From NCBI GenBank assembly GCA_036426205.1, contig CM071568.1:226507319-226571318 (forward strand): 64,000 nt of DNA, written 5' to 3'. Shown here piece by piece: positions 35,281 to 45,925 of the stretch (positions are counted from its first letter, which is position 1; each line of letters opens with the position of its first letter). Both the position numbers and the translations under genes were made by a program. This stretch comes from Ascaphus truei (taxonomy: Eukaryota > Chordata > Amphibia > Anura > Ascaphidae). A model generated the notes under the pieces. It was not told the DNA's origin and did no database searches. It saw only the letters and a list, made by a program, of their open reading frames with translations.

Positions 35281-35455
35281 CAGGCCTGTACAACTCCAGT
35301 CCTCGAGGGCCGCAAACCGGCCAGGTTTTCAGGATATCCCTACTTCAGCACAGCTGGCTCAATTAGTGGCTCATTGAGCCAGCTGTGCTGAAGGAGGGAT
35401 ATCCTGAAAACCTGGCCTGTTTGTGGCCCCCGAGGACTGGAGTTGTGCAGACCTG
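35281..35455. mobile_element. hAT-type fold-back MITE
   Basis: The element is an almost complete hairpin: the left half (caggcctgtacaactccag, then 'gtcctcgagggccgc' and 'aggttttcaggatatccc') is the inverse of the right half. Ends CAGG...CCTG and a near-perfect 8-bp flank (gcctaacc left; gccctaacc right, one extra c) fit a hAT insertion. Confidence 0.75.
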
Positions 35456-36380
35456 GCCCTAACCCATTAACTATCGCATGTAATAGACATGAAATAAACA
35501 GGGGCGTCGAAAGCCCTTCTGGCACCCAAGGAGGTCAATATAGACAGACTGCATCCTCGGAAAGGGGAATCAAAGATATACCGCCCATATCCATATGGCG
35601 TCTTATAAAGCCCTTATCATATTAACTATTTCCATGTCATGGGAGTCTACTATGCAGGGACATGTAATTCACGCAATTCTGGCCCCATCGCTCGGGATAT
35701 GTTGCATGATTTTATCTTTATGCAGATATGTGAGGGGGTAGGAAAAAACAAGGTCTTTAATTAATTGGTTATTTCTATATAAAAAGAAAGCAACATTGGC
35801 AGAGTACCCCTGACAGGAGAGGAAGTGCCAACACTCAACTACTTCTCCAAGTGTTAGAGTCATTGCTTTGCAACGAGTTGCAGGGCCATCTGGAAGTGGA
35901 GGAGTTTGGTACAAGTGGTCTTTGAGGTACACACCTGTAATCTCCTCACTAGCGCAAGTTTCCTTCCACCATTCAACACGCTGTGAAGACGCTTCCCAGG
36001 GCTGGAGAGGAGTACAGCTCTATTCCAATAAATGGGACTCAAATATTCCCTAGCACAGGGAAGACAGCTCCACAGCATATGAAGTGTGAAAGCATAGAGA
36101 TGGATTAAATGATTTCGTTGTTCTTTAAGTTGTTTTGCAGGTATGAGCTCAGACAATGTTTCTTAACCTTTTTTTTCCCCCACAAAGAATCCCTATTCTA
36201 ATTACGGTGGCGCTCAGTTTATCAGTATTTAAATTTGTCAATGTTCCTATAAAAGTAATTAGAAACACTAGATTGTATTGTAAAATGCCCTAATGCTGCA
36301 CCGAATTTCAGTTGATGCCTTTGCCCAAAGAGAATCCAAAAAAGTAGTTTTAGATTCCAATGTTATAAAGGTTACATAGT
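35456..36380. repeat. unassigned with palindromic MITE copy 2
   Basis: 35968-36090 carries 'cgctgtgaagacgcttcccag' broken as 'cgctgtgaagac' + 'gcttccc', with an inverted end 'ggaagac...cacagcat'. The rest shows nothing supported. Confidence 0.45.
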
Positions 36381-37680
36381 AAATGAGGTTGAAAAAAAGA
36401 CGTACGTCCATCAAGTTCAACCTGTGCTAAATTTAGACAACAGATACTTTATCCTATATCTATACTTCCTTATAGATCCAGAGGAAGGCAACCAAAAAAA
36501 ACCAACATATTTTTACATGCAATGCAAAATGTTTCATCAATAATACAGTGGAATCTCTTTATAATAGGACACTTTTACCAAGCAGTCTTCTGCCATAGGA
36601 CACCTGATGCTGGAAAAGCAAGTCAAATTGGCTGGAAGATGTCTCATATCAGCCTCTCCCCCCCCTGTTTTCTCAAAGCAAATAGCCTACATTTCAATGG
36701 CAAATGGAGACTTGGAGATACAGGACTGCGCAGCAATCTTATGATGATGTGGACTTAGCCAAGGCCTGGCAATGCCTGATGGTTGGGAATTTTGAAAGAC
36801 GGAAAGGTGCAGCTGCAGTACTAAGCGGTTATCATCTGCAAAATGTAAACCAGTAAAAGAAATTAATGGAACAGGTCTCTGTTCAACTTTGCAGCCTGGA
36901 AGCGTTAAAGTCAGCTGTGCATTTGTAGTGAACTTTGCAGCCAATAGCCTCAACACTGCAACTACAAAGCTGGTGTCAGATGTACTGCAGGTTTGCAACT
37001 GGGAGGCTCTTAGCTCTGTGACTGCACAGTGTGTGTATTTCAGAACTGGTTTTCCCCCTGCCCCGACACCCCCTGAATTCCTGTTACTGTACAGTGTTAC
37101 ATTTAAAATGATAAAAGGATGAGCGCTAGTCTTGAAATAGTTTCTGCATCGTATTTCAAACATCTCTTTGAAAAAACACCGGCCAGACTAGATTTAAGGA
37201 ATAACCAATCAATAACCAACCACACGTCTATGCATTTATCTCACCCGTGAATGTGTCAACATTGCTTGGCTGGGGAGTCCTGAGAAGTGGACTAAGAAAC
37301 AGTCCTAGGACCTCTGTTTTACTCGCACGTTGTTGATCCCTTTCTTTGCTGTGGGACAAGCATGGTGTTTAGGATCTGACGCATGAGGGTAAAATATGAG
37401 CATGGGGCTTTTTGCGGACAACTTCTATAAGCTCTACTGCCATGCTAGCAAACTTTAACTGCGCTTCTGTGGGCACAATCTCTTAAACGTCACATTTAGT
37501 ATGGTTGCAGAAGCTGCACAGGGGGGAAAAAAGGATATATATATATATAGATTTGTGCAGAATGTGTTTCGTCTGAATTATTAGGGATTCCGGTTTTCGG
37601 TGTTTAGATTTCTATTTTATGTGGCATTGTCATTAATAAAATACAAGAAAACCAGTTAACAATGAAAAAAAAAAAAAACA
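36381..37680. repeat. dispersed repeat fragments
   Basis: 36385-36470 contains 'ccatcaagttcaacctgtgc', a string I recognise as common in frog DNA. 36545-37120 starts 'cagtggaatctctttataat', resembling a DNA-transposon end, and holds a 158-aa minus-strand frame with no motif I know. Confidence 0.35.
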
Positions 37681-38017
37681 TTTGAATTCCGTGATTACCA
37701 GTACACTTTGTTTTATTTTGTTAGTGTTCATGATTGGTGTTGCTTTTCCGGTGTCCGGTTACAGCCAAGAACCGGAATCCCCAATTCTGTTCCACTTACC
37801 AAGGTTACATTCAAGAGCCCCTCCTACTTCCCAATCCACTGTTACAACCTCAGTATTCAGCGTGCTACATTCATTATAGTGAGTGCCGTTCCAAACTGAA
37901 CACAGCCGGAAAACAAAGCTAAATTCTAGAATCGAGAATGGTGGGAAAAGCGCCAACAGGGCTGAGGCTCAGCTCGCTTCTTAGCTAAAGCCAAGCTAGA
38001 GGTTGTATTTTCTGCAT

Positions 38018-38023
38018 TTTATT
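38018..38023 (-). terminator. polyadenylation hexamer AATAAA
   Basis: Minus-strand AATAAA lies 66 bases past the stop codon of the host gene's last exon. It is a possible proximal poly(A) signal; other hexamers lie further downstream. Confidence 0.4.
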
Positions 38024-38088
38024 GTGTGTTTACTATTATGTTTTATGTTGGTTTGTTTTTCTCTCTTTAAAGGAATATCCTTGGTACT

Positions 38089-38199
38089 CTACTGCTGGCT
38101 GACCCCCATCTGCTGGTGATCCGCCTCCGGTTCATCCTCCTCCACATCGGCATTGTACTCCTCAAAAGCGTCGTCGTCAACATCCGGGAGACCCAGTAG
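38089..38199 (-). CDS. host gene, terminal coding exon
   Basis: The minus strand has a strong 3' splice site (pyrimidine-rich cttcttcttgtcttgcatag) directly before an open, highly acidic C-terminal segment. It reads LLGLPDVDDDAFEEYNADVE, then EDEPEADHQQ and MGVSQQ, and ends at TAG. That is 36 residues plus stop. The exon starts in phase 0, and the upstream exon (40814-40936) ends in phase 0 with a perfect donor, so the two join in frame. Codons lack stops and show no decay, unlike the transposon relics around it. An acidic disordered tail such as this is common at the end of large scaffold or HEAT-repeat proteins. I do not recognise the gene with confidence. The rest of the gene must lie at higher coordinates, probably mostly beyond this window. 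Confidence 0.75.
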   Translation of the reverse strand, partial: LLGLPDVDDDAFEEYNADVEEDEPEADHQQMGVSQQ

Positions 38200-39896
38200 C
38201 TATGCAAGACAAGAAGAAGGTGAGATGGTCAGAATTCAGGTTGTATTCCTCATTCGTTATTATTGTTGTTGTTTAATGGCAGGCTGCCTTCACTGCTCTC
38301 TAGGTTGTGCCCTGCCGCCACTCGTCAGGAGCTCAATGACGCCTTCCCCCAAGCAAAAGGGAAGCTTCTGCTATATTATCGAACATGGTCCTTGACATTA
38401 CAGGAAAACCCCTTGTCTGTGTAGACATCTCGAATATGACCCTCAACAATGCCCGTCACAGCTTCCCCAGCACCACTCAGTTAGTAGTGAATGTAGGAAC
38501 AGGCAAAATAACTTTTGTACAGTTACTTCACACCCAAAAATTACTGCGTGGTCTAGGGGCAAAAGTATATTTGAAGCGGGAGGACATGTTTTACTAGAGT
38601 TCCTGATTACATTGTGATTTTGCCATTCATTTTTGAAGCCTCAAGCACGGGAATATAGGTTTAAATCTCTTTGACGGGGAGGAAGAGAGAGCAGCACAAT
38701 GCCTGCATATTATACTTTGTCCGCATTGTTTTTTCTTCTTAAAAGCGAATTGATCAACGTAACAAAGAGATGATACAGAAAGAAGAAGAGAAATTTATGG
38801 CAAATATGGGTCATTTGGTCCATCAACTTGGCCATTTTGTTTCTTCCACGCCCTAAAAGTATAGTCCCTCCTAGGACCAAAGTGCACTAAAGTCAGTGGC
38901 TCGCTCAATAGGTTAAATGTAGTATTTAACTACTTTTTGGTTATTATTTGCATGTCTTTACCCAGAATCCCTGGCTGCAGTGGAAGCATTGTATGCTGAG
39001 AGATAATGGGGGAAGAAAGGTTTGTGGACCTGTCTGACTGTGAATGAGGTCATAAGTGGTATTTTTATTTGCGGTATATAATTTTTCGCAACTTTTAATG
39101 CCTCCAGGGGAGATATAAATATAAATTACATTAAACTGTTCTTTTTTTTTTTTTTAAAGTGAAGTTTTTTTTTTAAATGTATGAATTTTTTTCATTCCTT
39201 TTCTGTATCTCTACCATAGCCATTAATATTCTGCATGCACAGTTTTGTGATTGAGCCCATGAGCCTCTCGGTATGGTTAAATAAATGTATGATTCAGGAG
39301 TGCACAAAAATATTAAATACTTAGTAGCCAACATTTTCTATGGGGGGTGTATCTGTGACACACACATAAACACACTCCTCCCCCTGCCACACTGTGCATT
39401 GAGAGCAGGGGCAGAGTAAAGGAGCCCCCCTACCCCCCCAACTAGCCCCAACCCTCGCCTCTATCTCCTGTTCCCCAATACCCCCGTCGCTCTTCTCACC
39501 GAAAGGCGCAGTGGTGATTTGACCGGTCAGTCACCACTGCTGCCGATCTCGGCGCACCAGATCCCGCTATGATGTGGCTGGGGAGCGCTGTTGCCGTTCG
39601 CAGTGGTGATTTACAGGTCAGTCAGTGCGCAGAGCACAAGCACCAGGGGGGGGGGGGGGGGGAATTTTAGGCGCCTAGGATTTTTCTATCCTGGTATATG
39701 ATGCTAGTAAGATTTCTCTCCACAACCGCCCTTACTCGCGGATATAGTGTTTCTAACACTTCATACGGGAGACTTTTGGGAACAAAGGCTTTAGAAACAA
39801 TGTTCAATGCAAAAGTACAATATGACACTACACACTCCTAAATGCTTGATCAAGAAATGATAACCGTGACACTCTACCCATGGAAGAGAGGTGCTG

Positions 39897-39934
39897 GCAT
39901 GACGTTTCAGGGTACAAACCCCTTCATCAGATGC
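39897..39934 (-). ncRNA. hammerhead-like ribozyme, intronic, core intact
   Basis: Minus strand: stem I GCAU/AUGC (4 perfect pairs, then mismatches), core CUGAUGA fully conserved, stem II AGGG/CCCU with a 7-base loop, GAA, palindromic stem III ACGU, and C at position 17. The cleavage triplet is therefore the canonical GUC. Here the base after A9 pairs as A-U to close stem II. The motif sits in sense orientation in the last intron of the host gene. Confidence 0.6.
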
Positions 39935-40239
39935 TGCGTAGATGTTCCCCTTTTCCACCATTCACAAAAAATACAATATATATTTCCCCCGTGACCATCC
40001 AAAAGGTGGTTTTCTGGGTATGCACCTTAACCCTGGCTGTGCTCAAAGCTGTGACCATGCAGCAAGCTTAAGCCTATAGGGAACCATGTTAAAAATGGTT
40101 ATTGAGGCAAAAAGTGACACTGTGTGCTCATTTGCATGTCATTTCCCAGAATCCCTTGCTGCAGTGGAAGTGCTGTATGCTGGGTGATAATGGGGAAAGG
40201 CGGGGTTGCAGACCTGCCTAAGACATGCAGATGAGCATA

Positions 40240-40390
40240 CAGTTGTGTATATATATATATATACACACACACACATATACTTTTTTTTTTTTTGAACAGT
40301 TTATTCTGCCTTTGGTTTATATATATATACACACACACATACATATACTTTTTTTTTTTTTTTTGAACAGTTTATTCTGCCTTTGGTTTC
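40240..40390. repeat. tandem duplication of microsatellite plus 25-bp unique tail
   Basis: Two copies of (ta)n(ca)n - poly-T - 'gaacagtttattctgcctttggtt' end at about 40317 and 40388. The shared unique tail shows a local duplication of about 75 bp. Confidence 0.9.
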
Positions 40391-40813
40391 AGTTACATTG
40401 AACTTCTTAGTATTCTAAAGTAGTTATCAATCTCTTGATTATTCTTCTAGCTAACTTGGATCGTTGCTCCTCATTTTAGGCCTAGTATGGAGTGTTCACC
40501 CTGCAATACATTTGGACATCTGCAGAAGGGCGTATTTCTCCCTCATATCCAAGTAAAAGCATTAAAATGAATGACTGGACACGGTACTGAACCCTGTGGC
40601 ACTCCACTACATTACCTTTCCGAATAAACTCCTTATTCAAATCTAAAACCAGATGTAAAGCTTTAGAAATGAGTTATTACTACAAAATACTACCCACATA
40701 TGCCAAGGTCTTTATTGCCAAGTCATTGCCTTAACCACAAAGCATCCCCGTGTCCCCAACCATGACAGGCCGGACCATACAAAAAAAGCATTTCATTAAC
40801 AGAATGGACTTAC

Positions 40814-40936
40814 GGGTCTGAAAGACTTGAAGACCTTTTCCAGTATTTCATGAAGAGTCTTCTTACCGCAGGAGGAAATGTAGTCCTGTGCTAACTGCAG
40901 GAAAGGCAAGCAGTCCTCACTCTCACTCCACACGTG
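40814..40936 (-). CDS. host gene, penultimate coding exon
   Basis: Bounded on the minus strand by the acceptor ctcttctctcgctttccag and the donor gtaagtcc. The 123-nt exon is a whole number of codons and reads HVWSESEDCLPFLQ, then LAQDYISSCGKKTLHEILEK and VFKSFRP, without a stop. The segment looks helical, with amphipathic LAQDY and LHEILEKVFKSF stretches, as in HEAT/ARM-type proteins. Splicing to 38089-38199 keeps frame and gives a 77-residue C-terminus ending in an acidic tail. No other exon of this gene could be confirmed in the window. I cannot assign a gene name from memory; a protein search with this short segment should be decisive. Confidence 0.75.
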
Positions 40937-41367
40937 CTGGAAAGCGAGAGAAGAGCGTTAGAATGGGCCATTCACTTCCAGCATCAACAGAACACATTAT
41001 ACCATCAACCTAATACATCATCTACTATTGAGCCATAAATCGCAGGTCCTGTGCCTTCTCTCCCTTTGGTTAAGGCTGTTTTATTAAATCCTGTTTTATA
41101 TTGTTTATTAATAAGCTCTCTCATTATTTCTGCCTACACACGCCCTAAATACAAAGAGTGCACCCATGTGGTAGAGATTTATGGCTGGTTCGTTTTATTG
41201 ATGAACTGTAGTGGTGGCGAAGCCCCAGCAGTTACAGCAACTTTGTTAATAAAAAATGTTGTTCTCCTCCTTTGCATCTTTGATTGTAACCTTTAACTGG
41301 TGGGGTATTGCTATGAGAGATAATAGTCTTTGTAACTCTGTACATAGGCCTTTTCTATTCCTTAACT
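40937..41367 (-). other. host-gene intron, unassigned sequence
   Basis: Upstream of the exon at 40814-40936. No supported feature other than short frames on both strands. Confidence 0.4.
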
Positions 41368-41878
41368 CAGGGGTGCAACATTTTCTAAGGGGGGCACAAT
41401 GATTACAGAGGCCCCAGGCTCTTCCCCACAACATTTAAATAGATTGCCGTTGGAGAATGCGGGGCCTCTGTAATTGCCTCTTACCTTCTCCCGACGATGC
41501 GTCGCCCTGACAACACGATGTCAAATGGCAACGCAGAGATGAGATGAGGAGAGCCGGTAAGAGTAGGGTAAGAGTAGGGTGACCAGGTGTCCTGGTTTAG
41601 ATGGGACAGTCACGGTTTGAAGTGCTGTTCCGGTTTTCTATTCCGTTGGCCGCGCATGCGCGATCGGCACTTGGCGGATGCTCGAGTGCATGCGTGATCG
41701 GCGCGTGCTGGTCGCGCATGTGTGACTGCCTAACGCCGACTGCGCAAGTGCCGATCGCACATGCGCATGAATAGCCTGCACGTGCATGCGCAGTCGGCGA
41801 GTGCCGGTTTTTGCGGGACAAATAGGTAAGAGGCAGAGGGTGGGAGGGGGCGTGGCTTAAAAAGTTTGCGCACCCCTG
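41368..41878. mobile_element. hAT-type MITE with nested insertion
   Basis: Ends CAGGGGTGC...GCGCACCCCTG are inverted repeats typical of hAT elements. The flanks ccttaact and ccataacc match at 6 of 8 bases, a decayed 8-bp target duplication. A second element starting about 41577 (gggtgaccaggtgtcctgg) and ending near 41822 (gcgggacaaat) is nested inside, flanked by repeated 'ggtaagag' strings. Confidence 0.65.
41600..41815. repeat. CpG-rich minisatellite-like block
   Basis: Repeated permutations of 'gcatgcgcgatcggcac', 'gtgccgatcgcacatgcgc', and 'gcatgcgcagtcggc' in both orientations, inside the nested MITE. Confidence 0.6.
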
Positions 41879-42269
41879 CCATAACCAATGACCAGGAGTT
41901 TCTAATACAACTTGAGGTTAAAGTTTACACTCAGACATAAAATCGGGAGAATTATCACCACAACTTAACTTTCCTGGAATCAACCACAAATTGTGACAGC
42001 CAAATTCTCTTCTTTCACTCCTGCTTAGATCAGAAATGTCTGATCTGACTGGGAGTGTAAAATGTTAAAAATAATAATATTCTAGTGAAGTGTTATTTTA
42101 TTTCTATCCACCTGCCCATGGGGACTTATTTTCTTTAATGGTCTAACAGTGAAAGTTTGACAATGCAGAGCAAAATAAAACAGACTTATTTTGTCAAATG
42201 TTTCATGCATTCACTAGCACTTTATCCTTAACAGAATTTGGCTTTTTTTTCTCAGTAAATAAAAATATC
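41879..42269. other. unassigned sequence
   Basis: No supported feature. Confidence 0.4.
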
Positions 42270-42500
42270 ACTTGTGAGCACATTCACGTCTCAGACAGGG
42301 CTGCAACCCTGCTTTTCATCATTATCTCTTAGCATTCAATATTTCCACTGCAGCCAGGGATTCTGGGAAATTACATGTAAATGAGCACACTGTCACTTTT
42401 AACTTCTTATCCATTTTAACATGGATCCCTATAAGATTACAGTATGTCTGCCGTATTACACAACTTTTCAGCACCGGCTGGGTTAAAGAGGCTTTATTCT
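42270..42500 (+). repeat. dispersed ~200-bp repeat, copy 4
   Basis: Same order of blocks as at 1-200, with 'gtctcagacagggctgcaac', 'gggattctggg', and 'cattttaacatgga'. It is the longest of the four copies. Confidence 0.65.
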
Positions 42501-43389
42501 CAAATAATGAGAGTAACTTGATTGAACACAGGACCCCGAGAGTCACTAAGGTTAAAAAAACAAAAACAAAACAAAAACAGCTGGGAGTGCCGCTTTAAAT
42601 ATTATAAAAGGGTCACATCACAGCACACACATACACACACATGCGCTATTGTTCATATTAAATACAATGCAAGTTTTACAAAATATGATGTACAATATAT
42701 TTTTACATTTATTTAAATTAACATTAGCATAATGTAAAATATGTAAATGATCACAGACCCATCAGTAAAATATTAGGCTCAAATATCACTTGGATTACAT
42801 TAATTCGATGGTTAAAGCCATTATATAGCAATGTCGTTCTTCCAAAGCACCTACATAAACCAGGTGGTCCGATGCCTTCCAGAAGGCGTCTTATGCAGGT
42901 GGCGCAGCTAAAAAATGCCTTCCAGCTATATAAATGCATTTCCACAAGACGCAGTCTAATCACCATAAGCAGTTTAGTAAATACAGTGGTATAGCTTCTT
43001 CCAGAAGTGCCTTGACAAAAATGTGTTTTCCGACAGGGTCCAGGCCTGCCTCTCTACTCTTAGTATAAACCAATGTGTATTCATTTAGAAAGGTTTACAT
43101 TGTGAGCTGTGTATGGCAGTTTGTACACAACTTAAAATGAGGTTCAGCGTCAAAATCTTTGTGAAGATTTCATAAATGTACATACGCACATAACATTCCT
43201 TAGCAAGGAAATCCCTAATAAAAAGTATCATGTATTATTGAGTAATTGTGTGAGTTTCGCAGCTCCCTGTCCTAAATTGGCAATGTTACAACACCGTGTA
43301 TACTTTGTTTCATGTTCTCTATAGTTTTACAAAAAAACTAATTTTTCTTAAACTTCTAAAAAGGACATTGATCCACAGCCCTTCGAGAG
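42501..43389. other. unassigned; short palindromic repeat at 42830-42950
   Basis: Nothing coding. 42860-42920 has inverted 'ccttccagaaggc' and related pieces suggesting another small MITE. Confidence 0.35.
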
Positions 43390-43570
43390 AGATGTTATCA
43401 TGAAATACAACTCTGCCCTATCCTCTTCTCTTGATCTACATGCCCCACTCGTCCTTCTAACCACAGACCCTGGCTTAACTGCCACACCCGCATGCTCCGC
43501 TCCTGCACTCGCTCCTCTGAATACCTCTAGAGGAAATCTCATACTCTCGCAGACTTCCTTCACTACAAAT
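43390..43570 (+). mobile_element. L2/CR1-like LINE, first half before a MITE
   Basis: Translates, with one frame shift, to ARSSEYL then RKSHTLADFLHYK, the linker between endonuclease and RT in L2-type LINEs. The reading continues in frame on the far side of the hAT MITE at 44029. Confidence 0.6.
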
Positions 43571-44028
43571 CAGGGTTGCCACCTTCCACTGAAGGCCAAC
43601 CCGGAGGCAAAATGTTAAAATATCGCACTTACCTTCAGCGGCGGCGGCGTCTCCCTCGCATCGTTCCAACATCCTCCCGGCATCTCCCACTGCAACCCGT
43701 CAATATGGGCGCGTGGTGTCACATGGCGTCGCATTGCCATGACTACGGGATGCTAAGTGACGTCAAGTTGCCATGACAATGGCAACAGGCGTCACGTGAT
43801 GCAGTGATGGCACATAGCGTTCCCGTTGCCATGGCAATGCGGTGCCTTTTGACGCCGCGCGGCCATATTCAAAGGAGTTACTTAGCAGGGGAAGATGCTG
43901 GGAGGACTCCAAGGCCGCCGGGAAACACCGCCGCCACACCCCGGAGGTTTACTAGGTAAAGCCGGAGCCCAGAGATACGTGGTCAAAACCGTAGTCTCCG
44001 GGTCAAACCCAGAATGGTGGCAACCCTG
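43571..44028. mobile_element. hAT-type MITE, perfect 8-bp target duplication
   Basis: The perfect 13-bp terminal inverted repeat CAGGGTTGCCACC...GGTGGCAACCCTG is flanked by CTACAAAT on both sides (43563-43570 and 44029-44036). It is 458 bp, CpG-rich and without transposase. It interrupts an L2 LINE, whose frame is continuous if the element and one duplication are removed. Confidence 0.9.
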
Positions 44029-44660
44029 CTACAAATTGATCCTATCCTGTTTCAACTCTGCCCTCTCCCAGGCTAAACAAACCTGCTTTTCTTCACTAAT
44101 CAACACTCGCAAGTCTAAGGTACATAGGTAAAACTAAGACAATTCAAACATAGGAACCATACGCAACAACACAGACACCCCAGTAGCAAGACATATCAAT
44201 TCTTGCCACAATGGAGATACTAAGTCCATATCATTTACTGGCATAGATCAATTTTCCTTGGGTCAAAGGAAAGGTGATGTGGATGTAGTTTTACTACAAA
44301 AGGAAGCACGGTGGATATATTCCCTCCAAGCATTTTCCTTTCTTACATCTCAGCCCTAATTGCTCGCTATACACTTGTCCGACTCTTGCATTCTGCTCAA
44401 GGATGTCTTCTGCCTAACCCTTTTGTATCTAAAGCCCTCTCCCACCTAAAACCTCTCACTCGCTGCCCCACACCTCTGGAATGTCCTTCCTCAATATCCA
44501 ACTGGCACCCTCTCTTTCCAACTTTAATACCTTTCTTAAAACACACCTCTTTAACGAAGCATATGGGTAGCTCTGTGGCTGATACTATACATCTTCTATG
44601 CCCCAACCTTGGCCACTTGCAGACGCACTTACCAGAACACCCTCCTGCTCCCACTTGACA
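44029..44660 (+). mobile_element. L2/CR1-like LINE, second half
   Basis: Begins with YKLILSCFNSALSQAKQTCF and SSLINTRKSK in frame with the first half. After a gap it resumes at 44300-44620 with ARYTLVRLLHSAQGCL-like and LSLAAPHLWNVLP blocks, the conserved C-terminal end (pattern GAPxLWNxLP). Frameshifts and an internal deletion of most of the RT make it inactive. Confidence 0.65.
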
Positions 44661-44935
44661 AGCTTTGGTAAGCTTTGCAAGCCACACACAATGTAAAATT
44701 TACAAAACCTACACAGACTTACGGTGTCTTGCGTAGCTTACTAAAAGATCCCTCTCACCAGCTTCTACCCACCTGCATCTCCTCTACCCCCTCTCTCTCT
44801 TACACCCACTGCCTCCCTGTCTTACTTATTCTGGCCCTCTTTTAATTCTACCCACTCTCCCTCACTCACTTACTTCCTTCCTTCCTCTCTCCCCTTCTCC
44901 TTCTCCTTTCTCCCCCAATCCCTACCTGTGGACAG
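44661..44935. other. pyrimidine-rich stretch leading into a minisatellite
   Basis: C/T-rich plus strand; no gene. Confidence 0.5.
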
Positions 44936-45545
44936 AGACAGCAGCTCGGCGGTGAGGGAGGCCGAGACAGCAGCTCGGCGGTGAAGGAGACAGAGACAGC
45001 AGCTCGGCCGTGAAGGAGAAGGAGACAGCAGCTCGGCCGTGAAGGAGAAGGAGACAGCAGCTCGGCGGTGAAGGAGACAGCAGCTCGGCGGTGAGGAGAC
45101 AGAGCAGCACGCCTCTCGGCGTGAAGGAGACAGAGACAGCAGCTCGGCGGTGAAGGAGACAGAGACAGCAGCTCGGCGGTGAAGGAGACAGAGACAGCAG
45201 CTCGGCGGTGAAGGAGACAGCAGCTCGGCCGTGAAGGAGAAGGATACAGCAGCTCGGCGGTGAAGGAGACAGCAGCTCGGCGGTGAAGGAGACAGCAGCT
45301 CGGCGGTGAAGGAGGCAGCAGCTCGGCAGTGAAGGAGACAGCAGCTCGGCGGTGAAGGAGACAGCAGCTCGGCAGTGAAGGAGACAGCAGCTCGGCGGTG
45401 AAGGAGACAGCAGCTCGGTGGTGGCAGAGGAAACAGCAGCTCGGCGGTGGCAGAGGAGACAGCAGCTCGGCGGTGAAGGAGACAGCAGCTCGGTGGTGGC
45501 AGAGGAAACAGCAGCTCGGCGGTGGCAGAGGAGACAGCAGCGTGG
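44936..45545. repeat. 23-bp minisatellite (~25 units)
   Basis: The plus-strand unit is gacagcagctcggcggtgaa plus gga, with 29-bp variants that add gacaga and others with gtggcagag. The 23-bp unit is not a multiple of three and has no stop in any minus-strand frame. This creates two overlapping minus-strand frames of 232 and 245 residues that cycle the same peptides. They are repeat artefacts, not genes. Confidence 0.95.
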
Positions 45546-45779
45546 CTGGGCCCCCCCCCCCAGGCCATTATAGAAGTTGGCCCGACTTCCGGTCAGTCCT
45601 AACTTACTTGTTAGGACCACCTGGGTGGGCTCTAACCATGCTGCCGTCTCCTCCGTCACCGCCGCACTGCTGCCTCCATCGCCCGCAGCACAGGTAGGGA
45701 CCGGGAAAAAGGTCCCTACCTGGGCAGGCCAAAGTCAACTATCCCGCTGGCCTGATGTGGCCCAAGGGGCCGGACTTTG

Positions 45780-45925
45780 CCCACCCCTGACAGATTGTAA
45801 GCTCTTTGGAGCAGGGACTCCTTTTCCTATTGCTTTATGTCTGAAGGGCTTATTCCCATTATGTGTTCTAATATTATGTCACATGCATTACTGCTGTAAA
45901 GCGCTATATAAATATATACACACAC
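45780..45925 (+). repeat. L2-type LINE 3' tail
   Basis: Contains agattgtaagctctttggag + cagggac, then ctgtaaagcgctatataaat, the conserved 3' tail of L2-like LINEs and dependent SINEs. Confidence 0.65.

Larger units (their letters stand above)
38200..40813 (-). other. last intron of the host gene
   Basis: A 2.6-kb intron bounded by gtaagt (40813 side) and tgcatag (38200 side) on the minus strand. It holds two copies of the dispersed repeat (38938-39060, 40110-40230), a poly-G run (about 39642-39662), a hammerhead-like motif in the sense direction of the gene, and a duplicated CA/T-rich block at 40240-40390. Confidence 0.7.

Noticed and set aside
36687..37163. 158-aa minus-strand open frame
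   Set aside because: No recognisable domain; overlaps a stretch with a DNA-transposon-like end.
44870..45659. Two minus-strand frames of 232 and 245 residues
   Set aside because: Pure translation of the 23-bp minisatellite; the same peptides appear in both frames.
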